Source: Buxus sempervirens (Eukaryota; Streptophyta; Magnoliopsida; Buxales; Buxaceae). Taken from it: DNA of 64,000 nt. A model generated the notes under the pieces. It made no database searches and was not told the DNA's origin. It saw only the letters and a program-made list of their open reading frames with translations. Shown here piece by piece: positions 1-11,400 of this stretch. Numbering within the stretch: position 1 is the first letter of the stretch; the number at the start of each line of letters is the position of its first letter. Location: contig OX387190.1 of assembly GCA_947561395.2 (NCBI GenBank), positions 27,956,858 to 28,020,857 on the forward strand, written 5' to 3'. A program made the position numbers and the translations under genes.

Positions 1-59
1 TAATAAATCTTTTCAATAGCTTGTAAGGACTGTTTTGGGAAGCTACGTATTTTGTTCGT

Positions 60-101
60 CACAATTCCCAAAGGGCCTCTTCTCATTATATATAGTATAG
101 A
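60..101 (-). mobile_element. Helitron-like 5' terminus
   Basis: Read on the minus strand, the sequence starting at 101 is TCTATACTATATATAATG and is preceded by A. This fits the plant Helitron 5' consensus (TC start, TCTATACTA core, insertion between A and T). The matching CTRR 3' end would lie off the left edge, so only the terminus can be named. The same type of end recurs at 3575 and 12311 in the same orientation. The remaining bases of 1-664 hold no gene I can recognise. Confidence 0.4.
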
Positions 102-664
102 TATATAGAAGGAAATATAGTCAATGGCAAAACTATAAATTCAAGGCTGGAATAGTGTAAACCGTTGGCCCAACTACAGCAGGATGCAACATACAATTCC
201 ATCCCCTCCTATAATCTCTTGTCACCACCTAATCATGTGACAATCTATAATCTCTTGTCATAGGGGTAAACTTTATTAAATATAGGGGTATATCAATTTT
301 TTCCGTTTCAATACATTTTAACTTAAAAGAGTTGAAAATACTATTCTCTCTTCTTCAACCGTCCGTTCACATACGTGTGATATGAGAGCATTTCATCTGG
401 TGCCATTCAGTAGTGCTAATGTAAAATGCACAGGTAGATGTCCATGTCAAGAGGGGGTCCTACACATCCAAACTCCATCCCAACCGATGATTTCATGGAA
501 CCATCAGATTTTAGCTCTAAAGGAAACACTTTCGTGTGATATTGAAGGTGCAGCCAGCTAGTACTACTTATGGGTTTAGGTTCATTGGTAAACTTTTGCT
601 TTGCTGCTAAGAAGGAAAAAAACATGTTTGGTAACTACAGTAGCATATAAATTGCTTTTCTGTT

Positions 665-905
665 TGTAGACACCCTAAATTGCATTACAATATGGGAAAA
701 TAATGAAAATATATTTAAAACACCTTAATTGGGCTTTGACATGTGTCAAAATCTCAAAAAAATCAAGAGAAATGTGTTGCTCGCACATATACTGCGGTTT
801 TTCTTAATTTTGTTCTGACCGCATATGATGTGCGGTCGCGCCCGCACATATGGTGCGGTCGAGGTCACGCTTTGTTCATGAGCGCAAGTGGGTTCCCTTG
901 TACCA
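665..905 (+). mobile_element. 5' fragment of a Tat-like LTR
   Basis: This begins TGTAGACACCCTAAATTGCA, nearly identical to the first bases of the complete solo LTR at 58434. Like that LTR it contains a palindrome built on GACCGCA/TGCGGTC (817-837). Similarity fades after about 900, and no 3' LTR end, TATA box or target duplication is visible. It is read as a truncated copy of the same family. Assignment to the Tat lineage of Ty3/gypsy is inferred from the TGTAGACACC start and the GGTGGCGACTCC motif of its complete relative. Confidence 0.55.
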
Positions 906-1029
906 TTAACTAATAGTATGTTCTAGGTGCTCATGGTTGTTTATAAATTACAGATTTACAGTGCTTTGAATCTATGATAAATTAATTCAGCAACAGAATA
1001 TGCAGCAACACCAAAATATGAAATCTATT

Positions 1030-2283
1030 TAATAGAAAGAACAAGAAGGTTTCATCGACTATGGTTTTGGTTTCATTTTAGTGGAGGATGTTATGGTTAG
1101 TCTTCAAATTAAAATGGGCTGGAGGGCCTTTCATGGAAATAGTTTATGGTCGCAGTTCATGCGTGCAAAATATTTTCCTTTATTTCATCTTCAGAATATT
1201 CAAGACAAAAGTGGGAGTTCTAAAATTTGGAGAAGTATTTTAAAAGTTAAGGATATCATTCTTGATAATACTGCCTAGGCGTTGGAAGAAGGAAGAGTTA
1301 ACTTTTGGCTTGATCAATGGTCTCATCTTGGAAAGCTTTTGGATCATGTTATGTTGGATATGTCTCCTAATCTGGAATTACAAGTGGCTGATGTTATTAG
1401 TGAGGCTGGTACATGGAGAGTTCACATGTTTTCTCAGTTTCTCCCTCAATACATTGTTGCTGAAATAGTGGATTTATACTACAAGCCGACTAGACTCAAA
1501 GATAGGCCTTTATGGAAGGCTTCTTCCACAGGTAATTTTTCTACATCCACGGCTTGGGAATTAATCAGAAAAAAGGGAATCCTTTCACATGGGGGAAATC
1601 TTTATCGGCTAGTTTTATGCCTTCTAAAGTTAGCGTTTTTATCTGGAAGCTTATGAGGGGTGCAGTGGCTACAGATGACCGAATACAAGGATGTGGTATA
1701 AATATATGTTCCCAATGTAATTGCTGTCTGGGAAAATCAAGAGAATCCATAAACCACCTTTTTGCTTTTGGTGATATAGCAAAATCGGTTTGGTTACATT
1801 TTTCTGAATTGTTTGGCTGCCGTTTTCATCCTCTCCATGATCTTACCACTAGAATTTCTTTTTGGTTTTCTCATCCTAATGCAAATGATCAGTTGAGCAT
1901 TCTTTGGAAAGCTTCTCCTTTATTCATCTGTTGGGAAATATGGAAATCAAGATGTAAGAGTAGATTTGAAGATGATCATATGGATGCAAATCAGATTATA
2001 TCAAAAAGTTCAAAGATGGCTTCAAGAGGTTTCGTACAATACAAAACCGGCCAAAAATTGTGGGGTGAGCAGAACTTCTATCATTGAGAAACTTAATATC
2101 TTCATTCCTTCTCTTCATTTTTCTATTCCCAAATTTGTTAGATGGAAATGTCAAAGGTCTTGTTCTTTTATTTTGAATGTGGATGGTGCTTCAAAGGGTT
2201 ATCCTGGTATGAGTGGAGGAGGAGGGGTTATTAGAAATGCTGCTGGTCATTTCATTGCTGGGTCTATTGTATTTTCTTTGTAG
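1030..2283 (+). pseudogene. Decayed non-LTR (LINE) reverse transcriptase, C-terminal part
   Basis: Three overlapping frames read as the C-terminal half of a plant LINE ORF2 protein. 1081-1278 encodes the post-polymerase segment (MGWRAFHGNSLWSQFMRAKYF). 1282-1656 and 1554-2087 encode a zinc-binding RT domain (WKASSTGNFSTSTAW, then CSQCNCCLGKSRESINHLF). 2150-2283 begins an RNase H domain with the catalytic-Asp context NVDGASKG and GGGGVIRNAAGHF. The reading frame changes at least twice and the RNase H domain stops after about 40 residues, so no functional enzyme is made. The polymerase core (YADD) is absent because the copy is 5' truncated, which is usual for LINEs. The 3' end follows at 2336-2460. 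Confidence 0.85.
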
Positions 2284-2300
2284 GGGTTTGGTATTATGTT

Positions 2301-2302
<2 letters not shown>

Positions 2303-2335
<33 letters not shown>
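2303..2335. repeat. Homopolymer C33
   Basis: Thirty-three consecutive cytosines lie just after the truncated RNase H frame and before the LINE 3' UTR. The length may be inflated or compressed by sequencing. It could fold as a G-quadruplex on the other strand. Confidence 0.95.
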
Positions 2336-2460
2336 ATCATTTAGATGTATTTTGTTTTTGGAATTAATTTACAGGTCAGGGGCTGCCTCAACCCTCCTCC
2401 ACCGTTGGAGTGCCACTAAGGTTATTCCTACCTTAGTGGGTTTTTTCTATAAAAAAAAAA
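2336..2460 (+). mobile_element. LINE 3' UTR with stem-loop and poly(A)
   Basis: This segment links the RNase H remnant to an A10 tract at 2451-2460. It contains a perfect 10-bp stem: CCACTAAGGT at 2413-2422 pairs with ACCTTAGTGG at 2430-2439 across a 7-base loop, 12 bases before the poly(A). A 3'-terminal stem-loop followed by poly(A) fits the template-recognition end of some plant LINE transcripts. That function is inference; the hairpin and A-tract are visible. Confidence 0.6.
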
Positions 2461-3405
2461 CCTATTAAGTCAGTTTTGGTTTAGTTTTGATTTCAAATAT
2501 CTTCCATAGAAATCTAATAACACAAATACATGCTCTTGGATTTAATTAAAACAAATTAACAATAATTCCCACTCGATTCTCCGAATATACATACGAACAG
2601 TATTTTCTCTCTAAAAACAGGAATAAACATCATTTGAACAAGAATTAAGATGTAAATCAGTGTTTGAAAGGTTCTACTCACCCCTGCAACTTCAATTCAA
2701 GCTCAATCCTCTACTAAAAACTCAGATCCGAACTTAACAATGCTCAGTCGATCACTTTAGCAAGTTTTCTGCAATATAATCATTAAAACACTTGAATTCT
2801 TCCAGATCTGCTCTCTATCTTCTAATAGAATATAATTCTTACTAATTTAGGTAATCAAAACCATATCTCACTTGATCCATCTCTGAATTACAGATATTCT
2901 CCAATTTGATCAACAACAGTAGCCGATTATAATTCTATCAACTTCAACCTTCTTCTCCACTCGATTCCCTCCAGATCAGATCGATACCTTCACTTTATCT
3001 TCTTCCAACCCTAGCTCGTGCACGCTCTTCAGAATCTCCAGAACTCACCTTTCTCCAAGCTCTAGAGAGTTCCAGATCCTCAACCAACCAAACCAAATCA
3101 GCCATTTCCCCCTTTTTATACTTGCCGCCCAGTTCTCTCAATTAAAATTGTTAAATTACATTGCCACACCACTCAACTCCCTGCATGAGCATCATTTAAT
3201 AACTTGATTACCTACTTTCCACTCTACCCAAAATCATATACACTTAACCAAATAAATTTAAATAACTTGCCTCTTTATTTCCAACTTCTGAAAATTTGAA
3301 ATCTCAAATCTTCTTCTCATCATAAATTCTTGCAAAATTAATCTCTTAATTTATTGTAATTACTAAAATCAGAATTTTAATTATATTAAAATTCAGGATT
3401 TTACA
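2461..3405 (-). mobile_element. Fragment of a chromovirus-like LTR (family T)
   Basis: The right edge reads ...AAAATTCAGGATTTTACA, the reverse complement of the LTR start TGTAAAATCC seen at 41997. Leftward, a pyrimidine-rich leader (about 2930-3090) and a TATA-like TTTTTATACTTG (3112-3123, minus-strand promoter) match the layout of the complete family-T LTR. The left part is missing and no target duplication is visible. The LTR family is called T only within this annotation; a Tekay/chromovirus relationship is suggested by the TGTAA...TTACA termini but not proven. Confidence 0.5.
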
Positions 3406-3575
3406 GAAGAGCCTTTGGGAATAAAATGTTATGTGGCCAATTAGTTATGATACTCATACACGTGGTAGTAACAAACCTTGGTATTTGAGTAAATTGAAGA
3501 AAAATTGGAGGCCGTTTTGGATATAAAATATCAGATAAAAGCAAGAGGTTGGTTGGCCTTATATAATAGTATAGA
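3406..3575 (-). mobile_element. Helitron-like 5' terminus
   Basis: On the minus strand the sequence from 3575 reads TCTATACTATTATATAAGG, preceded by A, a close match to plant Helitron 5' ends. No partner CTRR end with hairpin was found to the left, so the element is probably truncated by the LTR fragment ending at 3405. Confidence 0.4.
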
Positions 3576-3789
3576 TATAGCAATTATCTATCAATACCAG
3601 GTTAATAAAAGCCTTCAATTATATGTATTATCAAAGCACCAATTTTTTTGAGAATCAGGGACTTGTTATCGTTGTGCATGAATGGTCCCATTCATCACCT
3701 ATGCAAAAGTATGCTATCACGAAGCATAAAATTGGCAAAGGCAACATGAGTAGGGACGACAACGAGTTGGTGAAAACTAATAAACACAA

Positions 3790-3965
3790 ACCAAATCAAA
3801 CCTATTAAGATCAAAACTGATTCAGTTTTGGTTTGGTTTAAGGTCGAACAGAACCTAATCGAACCGATTACATATATACACAAGCTTAAGTTAGACCACT
3901 AACTAAATATGGTTTGGTTTAATGGTTAAAATCGATAAATGAAACCAAATAGAACCTATTAAGTC
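3790..3965. repeat. Degenerate GGTTTGGTTT/AACCAAACC repeat
   Basis: This stretch contains several copies of AACCTATTAAG and GTTTTGGTTTGGTTT-type words, also found at 2461-2495 and, as AACCGAACC, at the right edge of the window (63849-64000). It looks like a dispersed plant repeat and has no coding potential. Confidence 0.4.
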
Positions 3966-4132
3966 AGCTCCTATCTACATCTTTATTTGCAGCTCCCACA
4001 TGGTTCTGTCACATGTCCAGTTTAATATTTAAACTAACTTCAGTTATGTGCGTCACGTGAATGTCATGCACATTAAACTAGACACATGGCAGGATCTTGT
4101 GGGAGCTGCAAATAAAGATGTAGATAGGAGCT
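3966..4132. mobile_element. Foldback/MITE-like hairpin element
   Basis: A 167-bp inverted repeat. The outer 35 bases at each end (3966-4000 and 4098-4132) are perfectly complementary, starting AGCTCCTATCTACATC. The next 24 bases are about 75% complementary, and the central loop is also partly self-complementary. There is no coding capacity. Size and structure fit a foldback MITE. No target-site duplication is evident, so the superfamily is unassigned. Confidence 0.7.
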
Positions 4133-5389
4133 TCACAGTCCGCCATTTGATCCAACAGCTTGTTACCACATTAGAAAAAACTAGCGATTATATACCACTA
4201 AACTAATTAACTAGACGATTTATCTAAACTCTTGTATTGCTTCTACAAGAATCACTCTATACCCTCCATTCTTTTTACAATCAATCTTCTAAAGAAAGAA
4301 AGGTGACGGGAAACTCGGAAAAAGAATTTGCAATGAAATATATTTATCATATGAATCAGATCAATAGAAATCTTACAATCAAACAGATTTTTTTGCGTGA
4401 AGACTAATGTCATGGGTGACATCAATGTGTTATAAACTACATTTGCCAATTGCCACCTAATAGATTATGGTATTTAGATGCTGATGAAGTCCTAATGGTG
4501 GGGTTTCTTTAATGGAACAAGGGGCTATTTTGTCAATGATGAGTGCCATTAATTGTCAATTCTCTTACAAGTCAAATAGATTACTTCTTCTTATATATTG
4601 ATATGATACGAGCATATAATTTCCAAAGGAGAAATAATGGAATTCAAGCCTGCAAAGATGTGAAAAAAAAATTCTTCTCTTTTGATTTATTGATTTCAGA
4701 TTAGGAGATTAATCCGAATGTGTTGTTTACAAAGAAAAAAATGTGATATAATTAAGAGATTAATCCGAATGTGTTGTTTTAACTTTCTCTTTGAGGTTAG
4801 TATATATATATATATATAGATATATACATATAAGTAAGCACGAACTACCTTTAAGTGTTTTTAATTTTCATATACCTAAAATGTCATTTCCTGTAATCTT
4901 TAATTCCACATATACTTTTTCAAATCTTTAATTTTCATTATTATTGCCGTGTAGAGTTTTTCCCCAAAATCCAACATGTTCATTAAAACTATATGCTGAC
5001 TCCTAGACATCAGGTAAAGTCCCAGTGGCACTTCCTAAGCCTGATTAACCAGTTACATCAGAGTGCACTAAAATAAAACAAGTTAAGCATGGGTGTATGT
5101 GTTGACAAAATCTAAACCTGAATATACACATATCCAAAAAAATAAAATCCACAGATACAGTTCTACTAAATTTCACACATTCTCTCTCTACGAACAATAT
5201 TTACATATCCCAAAAAGTAAAAAAAAACTACAAAGATAAACCCAGTCTTAGCCAGGAAAATAATACAATGTAGCAGTTTATCCTTATTTAAACAATATCT
5301 AGAAGTTTAGTGATTCCCAAAAGTAATCAAAAGTCATATGAAATAATGAGAAGATAAAATCAAAATCAATACAAACCACGGTATCAGTA
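4133..5389. other. No gene recognised
   Basis: AT-rich intergenic DNA. It holds a 24-bp direct repeat (GAGATTAATCCGAATGTG core) at 4705-4728 and 4757-4780, and a (TA)9 microsatellite at 4801-4818 extending imperfectly to 4832. Short open frames on either strand show no family motif. Confidence 0.6.
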
Positions 5390-6548
5390 AACCACACTCA
5401 ATTACGATGACATGTCAATGTAGGACTGGTGGATTAGAATATCTTGGGTGATTTAACACTAGCGTCCAATTGCCACCTCACGGCTTACAGGGCAAAAGAC
5501 CTAGCTAGGGTCAATTCCCAAGCACGCATGAGTGGGCAAGTACAACCCAGTCAAACTTTTAGTCAAGGCTAGTGATTTTAATATATTTATATATACTAAA
5601 TCATCGAGTTGACCTCACCGTTGGTAACACTGGAACGGGTTGTTGTGGCTTACCCCCACATAGGATGGCCTCACTATCAAAATTTCTGGTGGATGCAAGT
5701 TCACTACTCCCGGTGATGTGATCGTAGAAGTGTTGCTCCCAAGTACAGGAGTGTCAAGTTGTAATACTTGGGTGAGCCCCAAGGTCAATTTCCATAGGGA
5801 CACGATGATTAGAAGTAAACCATGAATATTGAAAGATTAAAAAAAAAAAATACTAAGTAAATCAGAGAAAGAAAATGAAATTGAAACATTATCAACTAGT
5901 TAACAATATGCTATTTATACTTCAAAATTAAACTAAACTACCTCCTAATTCTAAGAACAAAATTAATCAAAATAAACTAACCTAATTCTTTATACACATG
6001 AAAACATTGGACATAAGATAAGCATGACATTAAAATTCCATAATAGATTCTTAAAATTTGCATGAAGGAAATTGAGATTACTTCACAAAAATTAAGAGAA
6101 ATAGAATGCTGAATTCATAAGCAATTTAAAATTGAAGATTAAATCTTTCTAAGGATAAAAATATCAAACACCTAAGCTTCAAGTCTTGCCCTTCCATGGA
6201 TTGAACCTCTATTCACTCTCAAACTCTCTCCCAAGAATGCCAAATCAGTCATGACATAGGCATTCGGATGATTCATCTTTGAAAACCCAAATACAATCCA
6301 CCTAAACTACCTAGTAGGATTCAATTAGATCTAGATTGCATAGCTGATTAGGAAAACCCAAACGATAATCCAAGCATTCAATGTGTCTACTGTCAACAGT
6401 GAATCAAAGACTGCTTTGAAGAAATCCAATCATAATAATAAGAAACGATTTGAAGTCCAGAAGGTTTAAACATGCTAACCAATATGAGTTTGATGAAAAT
6501 AGAGATCACAAACCATATTAGGACTCCACCTAAGCTCAGGAACAAATT
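5390..6548 (-). mobile_element. Athila-like LTR 3' portion, inverted copy
   Basis: From about 5735 to 6548 this is the reverse complement of 9540-10385, including the terminal stretch with ACTTGGGAGCA and CACCCAAGTATTACAACTTG. The right-hand limit of homology is near 6548. Left of 5735 the sequence is no longer LTR and lacks the tRNA-Asp primer site seen at 10386, though it shares GAACTTG...CACTAC words with the downstream region at 62270-62310. It is read as a rearranged Athila-type copy in opposite orientation. Confidence 0.6.
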
Positions 6549-6884
6549 CACTTAGTCATGAAGAAGGTTCTAATGTGTTCATTCAAACCCAACTTCGGAA
6601 AAAAAGAAAATACAGCAAATAAAAGTCAAGAAGAAAACTGAAAAACTAAACCTAAAACCTATCCGATAGCTCACTTGAACAACCTCATCTCTCCTTCCTG
6701 GATGCTTTCGTTCAGTTCCTTTCTCCCATTTGTCATTTCCCGACGAACTCCCCTCCATTGGTTGAGCTCCAACGACCTCCCCTTCATTGGTTGAGCTCCC
6801 CATTTTACCCTTGTTAAAAAAACAAATCAATATAAGTGGGAGGGGTATACAAGTAAATTGCAAAATCTTAAAAAGAGAACTCAG

Positions 6885-6933
6885 AACCACCACCCACCCA
6901 CCCCCCCACCCCCCCCCCCCCCCCCCCCCCCCC
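6885..6933 (-). repeat. C-rich tract (C7-A-C25), G-run on minus strand
   Basis: CCACCACCCACCCA is followed by C7, A and C25. On the minus strand this is a polypurine G-run lying between Athila-type 3' sequence (8253-8289) and the inverted LTR copy (5735-6548). That is where the polypurine tract of a minus-strand Athila element would sit. The length may be unreliable. Confidence 0.55.
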
Positions 6934-8252
6934 AACTTGCTACTTGCTAGTCCCTAGCAAAAGAAGTGATTATCTAAGTTTTTGAAATCAGATCTTATAC
7001 TGAAATATAGAACAAGATAAGTGACTTGGGCATTGAAACTAAAATAATTTAGCTTGTAGGCCACATGGAGCTTCTTGAGTTCTTAACAATTCAACTAAGT
7101 GTAAGGTTCTGAAATTGCTTTCATTAAGTGTAAGTGTGTGGAAAATTTGCATTTAGTGACTTCTAAGACCTCTCAAAGTGTTATTCAACCCAGTAACCCT
7201 CCAAGCAAACCAAGTTGGTTTTTACTCTAAGTCAAAACCATTGCAATGGCGACTTTCACGCTATTACACTACAAAAGGCCCTTTATTGATTGGCACATGC
7301 CTTATTCGTTGTTTCTGCCTTTTTCTTTCAAGCCCCGGTAATAGGTAGCCTTTTCCAATGCACTTTACAAAGATGTCACATTGTCCCTCTTCTTTTTCAC
7401 TTGATCTCAGGCCACTTTTGCTTTCTTTCTTTTCTTTCCTTTCCTTTTTTAGCAGAATTTTTTCTGCTCTTTTTCTCTCTTTTTTTTTTTTGTATATTTC
7501 GTTTTTATTCCTTTTTCTTTTCTTTTTTTCTTTTTGGGCCTTGAAGATATTGTTCAATAGAGCTCTTGGGGGTTGATTTGTGGAAAACACTAATTGAGAC
7601 TTAAAAATCAGCTAAACACTCACTGTTGTGCATGAAATTCCGTGACAGCAACTATACATTGCATTACCCAGGTTTGAATGGTCAAGAACATCACTATAGC
7701 CCCATGTGAACTACACTCCAACCATTCAGAATTAATGTAGACCATGAAACTCATTGTTCTATGTTTCAGTAAAGGAAGTTGATAACTTTAGAATGAAAAG
7801 CAAGCTGAAACCTAGATAAATAATCTTAAGCATGGGACTAACTTGAATAATTTGCACACTTGAGGGAATGAAAACAAGGCATGAGGATATGCATAAGAGT
7901 TTATACCACGAGCTACCCCTAATACCCCCCAACTAAGACCAAGCAATGCAATTAAAATTTGGAGGTTAAGGGCAAAAAAAAATATGGCAGTTATGAAGAG
8001 AGTAATGACAGATTTTTTATGACGATAGCAGAAAAAAAATAGAACAGTACTTCTTTTACCAAGAACATGCATTAGTCTTACCAATATGCATGAAAATTCA
8101 CCCAAATGAGCTGAACCCAAACTAATCTAAACATGGGCTTCAAAATTCAAAATTCACTCAAAATTGCTCAAATTCACTTAAGCTAGCTCAAAAACAAAGA
8201 AATCAGTGAAGATTTACTCAAAGTAGTGAAGTAGCATGAAAAAATTTAAATT
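6934..8252. other. Non-coding retroelement-derived spacer
   Basis: No gene recognised. 7396-7540 is a long pyrimidine-rich stretch that produces spurious low-complexity frames on both strands. The position between an Athila 3' signature and a G-run suggests the 3' non-coding region of a minus-strand Athila-type element. Confidence 0.4.
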
Positions 8253-8289
8253 CCCCACCCCCAACTAAAAGTAAACATTGTCCTCAATG
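8253..8289 (-). other. Athila-type 3' non-coding signature
   Basis: On the minus strand this reads CATTGAGGACAATGTTTAC then TAGTTGGGGGTGGGG. A GAGGACAATG...TTTGGGGGTG string is characteristic of the junction after the coding region in plant Athila retrotransposons (recalled, not searched). It supports minus-strand Athila DNA to its left. Confidence 0.5.
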
Positions 8290-8409
8290 TTCGAAAGGTA
8301 AAGAACAAAAATAAACAATGTCTGAGTGAAAAGAGGATGTATATCACCTTTATTAGCTAAAACTTGCATGAAATGGATGAAAAATTTCAACCCTACCTTC
8401 AGAAGAGCA

Positions 8410-11400
8410 TGGGCAAGCGAGAAAAGTAACATCTAAAAATGCTTGAGTAAACCTAATGGTACTTAAAACCAATGTGAAAAGTAACTGGAACTGCAAAACA
8501 GAGATTAGAACAAGAGCAAAAAAAAAAACAAAGTGGAGAGAAAGCAAAAGGATTGGAAAAAATGTGATACATGTAAGACCTAAAACAATTTGGGGGAAAG
8601 GACAAAGTGGTGTTTAGCTAAAATCACCTGAAAAGTATGGAGTGGGATGAGATTGTGCAAATTTTGAGGACGGTCCATGGTAAAGTCAAACCAAAGAATG
8701 ATGCAAGCCATATTTCTTTGCCATTCTTGCTCTTGACAGCATGGTTAAATTCAAAATACACCCAGAACAGAGCTAATTCCCTCCACTTTATACTGCTTTT
8801 CTAAACCACAAGTTGCCCCACACATTGAGCTTTTCAAAGCTAATTTCCCTCCGTTTAGTGTGATGGAATCATTGCCCAACTACGATCAGATCTATGCATT
8901 AACTGTCACCCAGCTGATTCAGTAAACATTCCATAATAGAACTTGGTTCCTTTACTTCCCATGGTTTTTAAGGAACTAATCCTCCCTCATCTCATCAATT
9001 TTTAATGCCTTGAAACCCTCCTTGTTTCCTTGATTTTGTTGGAATCAATCCAGAGTTGAGTTTCCCAAGTTTCAAAATATAGAAGGTTGTTTTTACCATA
9101 ACGGGTGCTCAGAACCCCCTTTAGTAAAATTGCCATAAGTTCCTCCAGAAAACTCTAAATTACACCCCGTTTGTTGTGTTGGAAACTATACTGATAGGGC
9201 TTTCCAATGGTGTGTGGCATGCATTCCAACTCCTCACAGATTGAATCAGGTTTGACCCTATTTATAGGGTAAAAATCTGAACTGCAAGGGGTTTTTGTGT
9301 CTCCTAGATGGGGGTGTTCAAGAGGGTTGTTTTGCCTGAACTTTGAGTTAATTTGAGCATTGAGCTGACCAACTTGGAGTTCAAGATATCACTAAGCTAA
9401 TCAGATTTATTGTAGATTTGAAATCCACAGTGAATTTTAACTTGAACCTTAGGTTGACATGTACAAGCATGAATTTGATTTGACAACAAGCCTAGGCACT
9501 TGCAAGCTCTAAAAGCACACTCAATTTTTAAAAAGCTCAAATCCTTCTTGTTCCTGAGCTCAGGTGGAGTCCTAATATGGTTTGTGATCTCCATTTTCAT
9601 CAAACTCAGATTAGTTAGTATGTTTAAACCTTCTGGACTTCAAATCGTTTCTTATTAATGTGATTGGATTTGTTCAAAGTAGGCTTTGATTCACTGTTGA
9701 CAGTAGACACATTGAATGCTTTGATTGTCGTTTGGGTTTTCCTAATCAGCTATGCAATCTAGATTTGATTTAATCCTATTAGGTAGCTTAGGTGTATTGT
9801 ATTTGGGTTTTCAAGAATGAATCATCTGAATGCCTATGTCATGACTGATTTGGCATTTGTAGGAGAGAGTTTGAGAGTGAATAGAGGCTCAATCCATGGA
9901 AGGGCAAGACTTGAAGCTTAGGTGTTTGATATTTTTATCCTTAGAAAGATTTACTTTTAAATTTTAAATTGCTTATGAATTCAACATTCTATTTCCCTTA
10001 ATTTTTGTTAATTAATCTCAATTTCCTTCATGAAAATTATAAGAATCTATTATGGAATTTTAATGTCATGCTTATCATATATCCAATGTTTTCGTGTGTA
10101 TAAGGAATTAGGTTAGTTTATTTTGATTAATTTTGTACTTAGAATTAGGAGGTAGTTTAGTTTAATTTTGAAGTATAAATAGCATATTGTTAACTAGTTG
10201 ATAATGTTTCAATTTCATTTTCTTTCTCTGATTTACTTGGCATTTTTTTTTTTTGATCTTTCAATATTCATGGTTTACTTCTAATCATCGTGTCCCTGTG
10301 GAAATCGACCTTGGGGCTCACCCAAGTATTACAACTTGACATTCCTGCACTTGGGAGCAGCACTTTTGTGATCACTTCAAGTTTTTGGCGCCGTTGCCAG
10401 AGACATCAGTGTAATTAGAAGTAGTTCCATCAGTGTTATGCACGCTGGACAAGAGCATTAATTTCATACAATCCACTCTAACACACTATTTACTTAGACA
10501 TGGATCCAACTCTACAACCAGGCCCACTAGACCATAAAAACCAACCCCTGTTTCCCTATGCTCAATTACAAACAATCTCAAAAATCTGAGCTTCTATGGT
10601 GAATTAAGTTCACTACCCTCAATACCTGAAGGCATGTGGTGAACTTGAGTTCATTACCCCAAGAATTAAAATTTGTCATAGGCCTCTGGCTCTTTCAAGT
10701 GCCTATATTTTATTATAAAAATATCATATACTGTACTTGTACAATTCACAGATGAAACCAGTTCCAAATTATCTAACTCTATTAAGATCAAAAGAAAGAA
10801 CACAATTTCCTAAAAATTCCAAATCAAAACCAATTTTAGTAGAACATACCCAAAAACCTTGTTAGATTTAATTTTAAGATAAATTCAGTAGAGATACTTT
10901 CTAAACACCTAAAATTTATTCATACAAAGATTAAATTTGATAAGAACACATTCAATAATTAAAATCTACTCAAAAATGTACAAAAACAACTTTTCTGTGT
11001 TAGACGCTTGACCCTGTGCTTGAGCACAAGTGTTGAGCGATTAGAAAATTTTCCATATTCACACATTTTCGGAACCTCTCTTTTTCTGAATCTAAACTAT
11101 ATAACTTGTATTATTTAATCTAAATCACTTAGAAAACATTAATAAGCATTCAAGAATCAAAACCTAACAGTTTAGAACCTAATTTACACAACATAAAATT
11201 TTCCAACCCAAATCAAACATCTGAACTACGAAAATCTCGTCTGAAACAGAACGAATAATGATTCTCTATTTAAAACCGAAATTCCTACACAATCTAAGAG
11301 TAGAAAGGTGCTACTTACAGATTCGACCTCTTCACTTCTTCTTCCTTTGCTCTCCTTCTATTCTCCTTCTTTCTATGCGCGACTGGAATGTTCTGGTCTC

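Noticed and set aside
7266..7280. CACTACAAAAGG as a possible CACTA end
   Set aside because: No subterminal repeats, no inverted partner and no transposase nearby; the true CACTA end is at 34002.
7264..7590. Open frames on both strands encoding K/R/E-rich or F/L/S-rich proteins
   Set aside because: Produced by a long pyrimidine/purine tract; low complexity with no domain.
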